Positions 59,640 to 64,000 of a DNA stretch of 64,000 bases are shown piece by piece. The notes under the pieces are model-generated. The model was not told the DNA's origin. It worked only from the letters and a program-made list of their open reading frames with translations, and did no database searches. Origin of the DNA: Curtobacterium sp. MCLR17_036. Its GTDB lineage: Bacteria > Actinomycetota > Actinomycetes > Actinomycetales > Microbacteriaceae. Location of the stretch: positions 930,001-994,000 of the forward strand of contig NZ_CP126269.1 of the NCBI RefSeq assembly GCF_003234445.2, in the 5' to 3' direction. The translations under genes were made by a program, and so were the position numbers. How positions within the stretch are numbered: the stretch's first letter is position 1; the number at the start of each line of letters is the position of its first letter.

Positions 59640-62600
59640 CCGACACGACCGACACGACCGACGCGACCGACGCGACCGACGCGACCGACGCGACCGATGT
59701 GACCGATGTGACCGACACGGTGGACACGGCCGCGAGCGCGGAGCCCACCCCGGTGGTCCGGCACGGCGCCGATGCCGTCGCGGACGCGCTCGGCCGCCCC
59801 CGCCCCACAGCGCAGCAGCGCGCCGTGATCGAGTCGCCGCTCGCCCCGGCGCTCGTCGTCGCCGGGGCCGGCAGCGGCAAGACCGAGACCATGGCCTCGC
59901 GCGTGGTCTGGCTCCTCGCCAACGGCCTGGTCCGTCCCGACGAGGTCCTCGGCCTGACGTTCACCCGCAAGGCCGCCGGAGAGCTGTCCGTCCGGATCAA
60001 CGACCGGATCCGAGCGCTCGAGGACGTCGGCCTGGTCACCGCCGGCGACGCGTTCGAGGCGCCGACCGTGTCGACCTACAACGCGTTCGCCAACGCGGTC
60101 TTCCGCGAGAACGCGCTGCTCGTCGGGCGCGACGGGGAGTCGCAGGTGCTCACCGAACCGTCCGCGTGGCAGCTCGCACGTCGGGTCGTCGTCGCCGCCC
60201 GCGACGACCGGCTGGCCGGCCTCGACCGCGACGTCGACACCCTGACGGCCGCCGTGGTGGCGCTCGCCGGTGCCACGTCGGAGCACCTCGTCGACCCGGA
60301 CGACCTGCGCCGGTTCGCCATCGAGTTCTCCGAGCTGCTCGAGCTCCCCGGCAACCGCGGCAAGCCGTACAGGGCGATCACCGACGCCGTCGCCGCGATC
60401 GGGTCGTTGGAACCGCTGGCCGACCTGGTCGTCGAGTTCCGGCGGCAGAAGGTCGACCGCGGCTTCGTCGAGTTCTCCGACCAGATCGCCCTGGCGCTGG
60501 CCGCCGCCGAGTCCGCGCCGCGCGTGGTGACCGAGCTCCGGCAGCGGTACCGGGTCGTGCTGCTCGACGAGTACCAGGACACCTCGGTCGTGCAGACCCG
60601 GTTCCTCGCACGGCTGTTCCGCGACCACCCGGTGATGGCCGTGGGGGACCCGCACCAGTCGATCTACGGGTTCCGCGGCGCGAGTGCGGCCAACCTCGCC
60701 CGGTTCCCGCGCGACTTCGGCGGGAGCGACGCCGGCTCGACCACGCCGGTCACGTTCGCGCTCTCGACGAGCTGGCGGAACCCGGTCGACGTCCTCGCTG
60801 CCGCGAACGCGGTCGTGGAACCGCTGTCAGCGGCGTCCGAGGTGGCGGTCGAGCGGCTGGCACCGCGGCCCGGTGCGGACGCCGGTCGGGTGGACGTCGT
60901 GTTCCCGGAGACCCTGCCGGACGAGGCCGACGCCGTCGCGACCTGGTTCCGGGCGCACCGCGAGCGGAACCCCGGCGCGTCGATGGCCCTGCTGCTCCGC
61001 GCGCGGAAGGACCTCGCCGCCTTCACGGCGGCGCTCGGTGCCCGCGGTGTGCCGTACCACGTGCTCGGTACCGGGGGGCTGCTCCAGCGCCCCGAGATCG
61101 TCGACCTCGTCGCCTGCCTGCGGGTGCTGCACGACCCGTCCGCCGGCAACGACCTCATCCGGCTGCTCGCCGGGTCGCGGTGGCGGGTCGGCGCGGCGGA
61201 CGTCGTCGCCCTGCACCACCTGGCCCGGTGGTTGTTCCAGCGGGACCACTCGCAGCAGCGCCTCGACGACGAGCTCACCGCGGCCTTCCGGGCGTCCGTC
61301 GCCGCGGGTGAGCACGGGTCGATCGTCGACGCCCTCGACTTCGTCGCGACCGCACCCGACGAGCACGGCGCGCTCGAGGGCATCACCGCGGCCGGACGTG
61401 CCCGGATGCGCGCCCTGGGCGGTCAGCTCGCGGCCCTGCGCTCCCGCGCCGGCGGCGACCTCGTCGACTTCGTGACGCTCGTCGTGCAGGAGATGCGCCT
61501 CGACATCGAGGTCGCGGCGCACGAGCAGGGCAGCGGCGCCTACCTCGACGCGTTCGTCGACGAGCTCGCCGGCTTCGTCGCGACCGACGACCGGGCGGAC
61601 CTCGGGTCGTTCCTCGGCTGGATCGACGCCGCTGCCCGACGCGACGACATGGGTCCGCGGTCCGAGGAACCCGAGGCCGGGACGGTCCAGATCCTGACGA
61701 TCCACGGCTCGAAGGGCCTCGAGTGGGACGCCGTCGCCGTGCCCCGGATGGTCGAGGGCGGGCTGCCGGCACGACCCCAGGAGGGCTCGTCCGGGTGGCT
61801 CGGCTTCGGCCGGCTGCCGTACGAGTTCCGGGGCGACGCCGCCGAGCTGCCGGCCCTCGGCTGGCGCGGCCAGGAGACCCAGAAGGACGTCACCACCGCG
61901 ATCGACGCCTTCAAGGAACAGGTCAAGGCCCGCAACGAGGACGAGGAACGCCGACTCACCTACGTCGCGCTGACCCGGGCCCGGCACGACCTGCTCGTCT
62001 CCGGGTCGTTCTGGGCCGGCGGGGTGAAGCCGACCGAGCCGAGCCGGTACCTGCGCGACCTCGTCGACGCGGACGTGCTCGACGGCGCCGCGATCCCCGA
62101 GGCGACCGTGCACGAGGAGAACCCCCTCGGGGCCGACGGCGCCACGCAGACGTGGCCGCACGTGCCCTTCGGGCAGCGCGCCCCGCGGGTGCTCGCGGCG
62201 GCCGAGCGCGTCCGGAACGCCAACCCCGGGGCCGCCGGCCGGTTCGCCGCCGACATCGACCTGTTGCTCGCGGAGCGCCGCGCCACCCGCGACGCGGAGC
62301 ACGCGGTGGTCGTCCCGCACCGCGTGCCGGCCTCCGGCTTCAAGGACTACCTGTCCGAGCCGGACGCGGTCGCCGAGCGGCTCCGACGCCCGATGCCGGA
62401 ACGGCCGTACCGCGCCACGCGGCTCGGCACCCTCTTCCACCAGTGGGTCGAGCAGCGCGCTCGGAGCGGCGGGCCCCTCGAGACCCTCGACGTCTGGGAC
62501 GGCGAGGCGGACCTGGACACCGACGACCTGCCCGACGCGTCACCGGACGCCGTGGTCACCGACGACGCCCGCCGGCTCGCCGACTTCCAGGCCACCTTCG

Positions 62601-62947
62601 CCCGGTCCCGCTGGGCCGGGCGCACCCCGGTCGAGGTCGAGCGGGAGATCCACATCCCGTTCCTCGGGCACAGCGTCGTCTGCAAGCTCGACGCCGTCTA
62701 CGAGATCGACGGGCGCGCCGAGGTCGTCGACTGGAAGACCGGCAAGGCGCCGACGGGCGCCGACGACCTCGCGCGCCGCACCCTGCAGCTCGCCCTGTAC
62801 CGGATCGCGTACGCCGAGTTCACGGGCCGTCCGCTCGACGAGGTCGACGCGGTGTTCTACTTCGTCGCCGACGACCTCGAGGTGCGGCCGACCGAGCTGC
62901 TGGACCGTGCAGGACTCGAGCGCGCCTGGCGGCAGGCGATCGGCTGA
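59636..62947 (+). CDS. adnB: AdnB-like helicase-nuclease subunit
   Basis: A 1103-residue SF1A helicase with C-terminal RecB nuclease, the main motor of AdnAB. Q-motif region PTAQQRAVIESPLAP, Walker A AGAGSGKTE (76-84), Walker B VLLDEYQDTSVVQ (about 310), motif III-IV VGDPHQSIYGFRGA and motif VI YVALTRARHDLL. The nuclease motif is VVDWKTGKAP (about 1032), with TLQLALYRIAY. The first about 30 residues are a TDATDVTD-like repeat from 9-bp tandem DNA repeats, an unusual acidic tail. Start GTG overlaps adnA, so the pair is coupled. Confidence 0.95.
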   Translation: MTDTTDTTDATDATDATDATDVTDVTDTVDTAASAEPTPVVRHGADAVADALGRPRPTAQQRAVIESPLAPALVVAGAGSGKTETMASRVVWLLANGLVRPDEVLGLTFTRKAAGELSVRINDRIRALEDVGLVTAGDAFEAPTVSTYNAFANAVFRENALLVGRDGESQVLTEPSAWQLARRVVVAARDDRLAGLDRDVDTLTAAVVALAGATSEHLVDPDDLRRFAIEFSELLELPGNRGKPYRAITDAVAAIGSLEPLADLVVEFRRQKVDRGFVEFSDQIALALAAAESAPRVVTELRQRYRVVLLDEYQDTSVVQTRFLARLFRDHPVMAVGDPHQSIYGFRGASAANLARFPRDFGGSDAGSTTPVTFALSTSWRNPVDVLAAANAVVEPLSAASEVAVERLAPRPGADAGRVDVVFPETLPDEADAVATWFRAHRERNPGASMALLLRARKDLAAFTAALGARGVPYHVLGTGGLLQRPEIVDLVACLRVLHDPSAGNDLIRLLAGSRWRVGAADVVALHHLARWLFQRDHSQQRLDDELTAAFRASVAAGEHGSIVDALDFVATAPDEHGALEGITAAGRARMRALGGQLAALRSRAGGDLVDFVTLVVQEMRLDIEVAAHEQGSGAYLDAFVDELAGFVATDDRADLGSFLGWIDAAARRDDMGPRSEEPEAGTVQILTIHGSKGLEWDAVAVPRMVEGGLPARPQEGSSGWLGFGRLPYEFRGDAAELPALGWRGQETQKDVTTAIDAFKEQVKARNEDEERRLTYVALTRARHDLLVSGSFWAGGVKPTEPSRYLRDLVDADVLDGAAIPEATVHEENPLGADGATQTWPHVPFGQRAPRVLAAAERVRNANPGAAGRFAADIDLLLAERRATRDAEHAVVVPHRVPASGFKDYLSEPDAVAERLRRPMPERPYRATRLGTLFHQWVEQRARSGGPLETLDVWDGEADLDTDDLPDASPDAVVTDDARRLADFQATFARSRWAGRTPVEVEREIHIPFLGHSVVCKLDAVYEIDGRAEVVDWKTGKAPTGADDLARRTLQLALYRIAYAEFTGRPLDEVDAVFYFVADDLEVRPTELLDRAGLERAWRQAIG
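59640..59720 (+). repeat. 9-bp coding tandem repeat at the adnB 5' end
   Basis: About eight to nine units of the type GACGCGACC / GACACGACC / GATGTGACC encode the Thr-Asp-Ala/Val/Thr tail. Unit DNA is nearly identical, so length may vary. Confidence 0.85.
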
Positions 62948-62978
62948 CCGCCGGGGCCTGGCGTCCGACGCGCGCTGC

Positions 62979-63122
62979 GCCGGTCCGGCCGCGTGCCGGT
63001 CGGGCTGCGCACCGGTCGGGCTGCGTGCGGGTCGGGACGCGCACCGGTCGGGACATGCACCGGTCGGGACATGCGCCGGTCGGGACATGCGCCGGTCGGG
63101 ACCTGCGCCGGTCACGCTGCGT
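62979..63122. repeat. 16-bp tandem repeat, nine units
   Basis: Nine 16-bp units, consensus GCCGGTCGGGACATGC, lie between the converging adnB and phosphotransferase-like genes. Units 4-8 are most alike. They are contiguous with no spacers. 62948-62978 and 63185-63250 show nothing further. Confidence 0.88.
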
Positions 63123-63139
63123 GCCCGACGCGCTCCGCA

Positions 63140-63184
63140 CTGGAGGCCCGGTGCCGGTCCGCCGGGCCTGCACCGGGCCTCCAG
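63140..63184. terminator. Palindromic bidirectional terminator, family B variant
   Basis: Arms CTGGAGGCCCGGTGC and GCACCGGGCCTCCAG pair perfectly (15 bp). The core GGAGGCCCGGTGC is that of family B, but the flanks and the loop (15 bases instead of AGCT) differ, with pairing kept. Confidence 0.8.
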
Positions 63185-63250
63185 ACGGTCTCGTCCGGCG
63201 ACCCGGCGCGACGGTCGACGCGGCGACGGTCGACGTGGCAGGCCGTGCGG

Positions 63251-64000
63251 TCAGCCGTGCCGGCGCTCGGTCGACGACAGCAGCTGCTCGACCTCGCCGA
63301 TCTCCATCGTGTCGGGGGAGACGGACTGCAGCGGCTCGGCGCTCGGTGCGTGCACCGCGTCGACCAACCGGTGCATCATCGCGACCGCGTCGTCCACGAT
63401 CTCGGTGCTCTTCGCCTGCACTCCGTGCAGGAGCCAGTGCGCCGTCTCGAGCTCGTGGTGCACCCGCGCGCGCTGCGCGAGCTGGCGGTCCCGGCCGCCG
63501 CCGTTCGCCTCGTAGGCGCTGAGGACGGTGTCGAAGGCGTCGCGGCTGCCGGCGAGGACCCACGCCAGGTCCTTCGCGGGGTCGCCGAGGCGCAGCTCGC
63601 CCCAGTCGAGGACGCCGCTGACGGCGTCGCCGTCGACGAGCAACGCACCCGTGCCGAGCGAGCCGTGCACGACGGTCGGGGTGAACTGCCAGAGCTGCTG
63701 GTCGCGGGCCGCGCCCTCCCAGCGTTCGACGAGGGCGGCGGGGACGAGCTTCGTCGCCACCGCGCGGTCCATCACCGAGACGGCGGACCGCAGCACCTCG
63801 AACGGCGTCAGCGACGGCAGGCCGGCGTCCGAGACGAAGCTCGTCGGCAGCTGGTGCACGGCCGCGACGGCGCGACCGACGCTCGTGGCGAGGTCCGGCT
63901 GCTCCGCGAGCGAGCGCAGGGTCGGGTGCGTGCCCGGCAGGTTGGTGGTGACGATGGCGCGGGTCGAACCGATCGGCGCCTGGCCGCGGTACTCGACCAC
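63251..64000 (-). CDS. Phosphotransferase-like protein with degenerate active site, 5' end at window edge
   Basis: At least 249 residues of an APH/macrolide-phosphotransferase-like fold; the reading frame reaches base 64000, so the N-terminal lobe with the nucleotide-binding lysine is missing. The catalytic loop that reads HGDxxxxN in active members is HGSLGTGALLV here: the base Asp is Ser and the Mg-binding Asn is Ala. The later LDWGELRLGDPAKDLAWV keeps the D-W pattern of the second metal site. It may be a pseudokinase or use another mechanism. It converges on adnB. Confidence 0.82.
   Translation of the reverse strand: MVEYRGQAPIGSTRAIVTTNLPGTHPTLRSLAEQPDLATSVGRAVAAVHQLPTSFVSDAGLPSLTPFEVLRSAVSVMDRAVATKLVPAALVERWEGAARDQQLWQFTPTVVHGSLGTGALLVDGDAVSGVLDWGELRLGDPAKDLAWVLAGSRDAFDTVLSAYEANGGGRDRQLAQRARVHHELETAHWLLHGVQAKSTEIVDDAVAMMHRLVDAVHAPSAEPLQSVSPDTMEIGEVEQLLSSTERRHG

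Noticed and set aside
62979..63122. CRISPR-like short repeats
   Set aside because: 16-bp units with no spacers; a minisatellite.

Overview
The window is high-GC DNA from an actinobacterium. Gene content and order (AdnA/AdnB helicase-nucleases, an mshB-type mycothiol deacetylase, DUF3117, DUF3107, succinylase-branch lysine genes, ADIxx-free Opp transporters typical of soil and plant actinobacteria) point to Actinomycetes. Protein style and short leaderless promoters suggest Microbacteriaceae, possibly Curtobacterium; the genus is an inference. No tRNA, rRNA, transposase, integrase, prophage or CRISPR array is visible. It looks like ordinary chromosome with 57 genes, two of them cut by the window edges.

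Layout. 1-7.7 kb is an accessory mix: an amidase remnant cut by the edge, a PEP-mutase-like enzyme, a MalY-type C-S lyase, acetyltransferases, a LysR regulator, an FBP zinc-finger protein and a BlaI/M56 pair. 7.7-12.5 kb is a glycine cleavage operon gcvT-gcvH-gcvP behind a tandem glycine riboswitch. 12.8-25.6 kb holds two complete oligopeptide/dipeptide ABC transporters: oppA-B-C-DF on the plus strand, then a second with its three membrane/ATPase genes on the minus strand and a divergent binding protein. 25.7-28 kb has a PH-domain protein, a peroxiredoxin and a CPBP membrane protein.

28-50 kb is a core block whose order matches Mycobacterium tuberculosis Rv1165-Rv1234 as I recall it: typA, mshB, fdxA, dapC, dapD/dapE, DUF3117, O-methyltransferase, tatB, mrp, DUF1003, MgtE-N/CBS protein, GS17M protein. 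Gene losses and insertions (chitinase, gltA, a lone ATPase, a PIG-V-like transferase) interrupt it. 50-53 kb has an acetyltransferase, aminopeptidase P and a PHP phosphoesterase. 53.4-63 kb is a second core block like Rv3211-Rv3201c: DEAD-box helicase, ferritin-like protein, DUF3107, adnA, adnB. The window ends inside a phosphotransferase-like gene with altered catalytic residues.

Two non-coding themes stand out. First, 26 genes have a TANNNT-like -10 hexamer exactly 6 or 7 bases before the start codon, which predicts leaderless mRNAs and fixes many starts. Second, intergenic gaps are rich in palindromes and tandem repeats (unit lengths 5, 16, 19, 21/63, 57, 104 and 113 bp). A shared palindrome built on GGAGGCCCGGTGCC occurs four times, always between converging genes, with compensatory base changes, and looks like a dispersed bidirectional terminator. 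I did not find a convincing new multi-gene defence or metabolic system.
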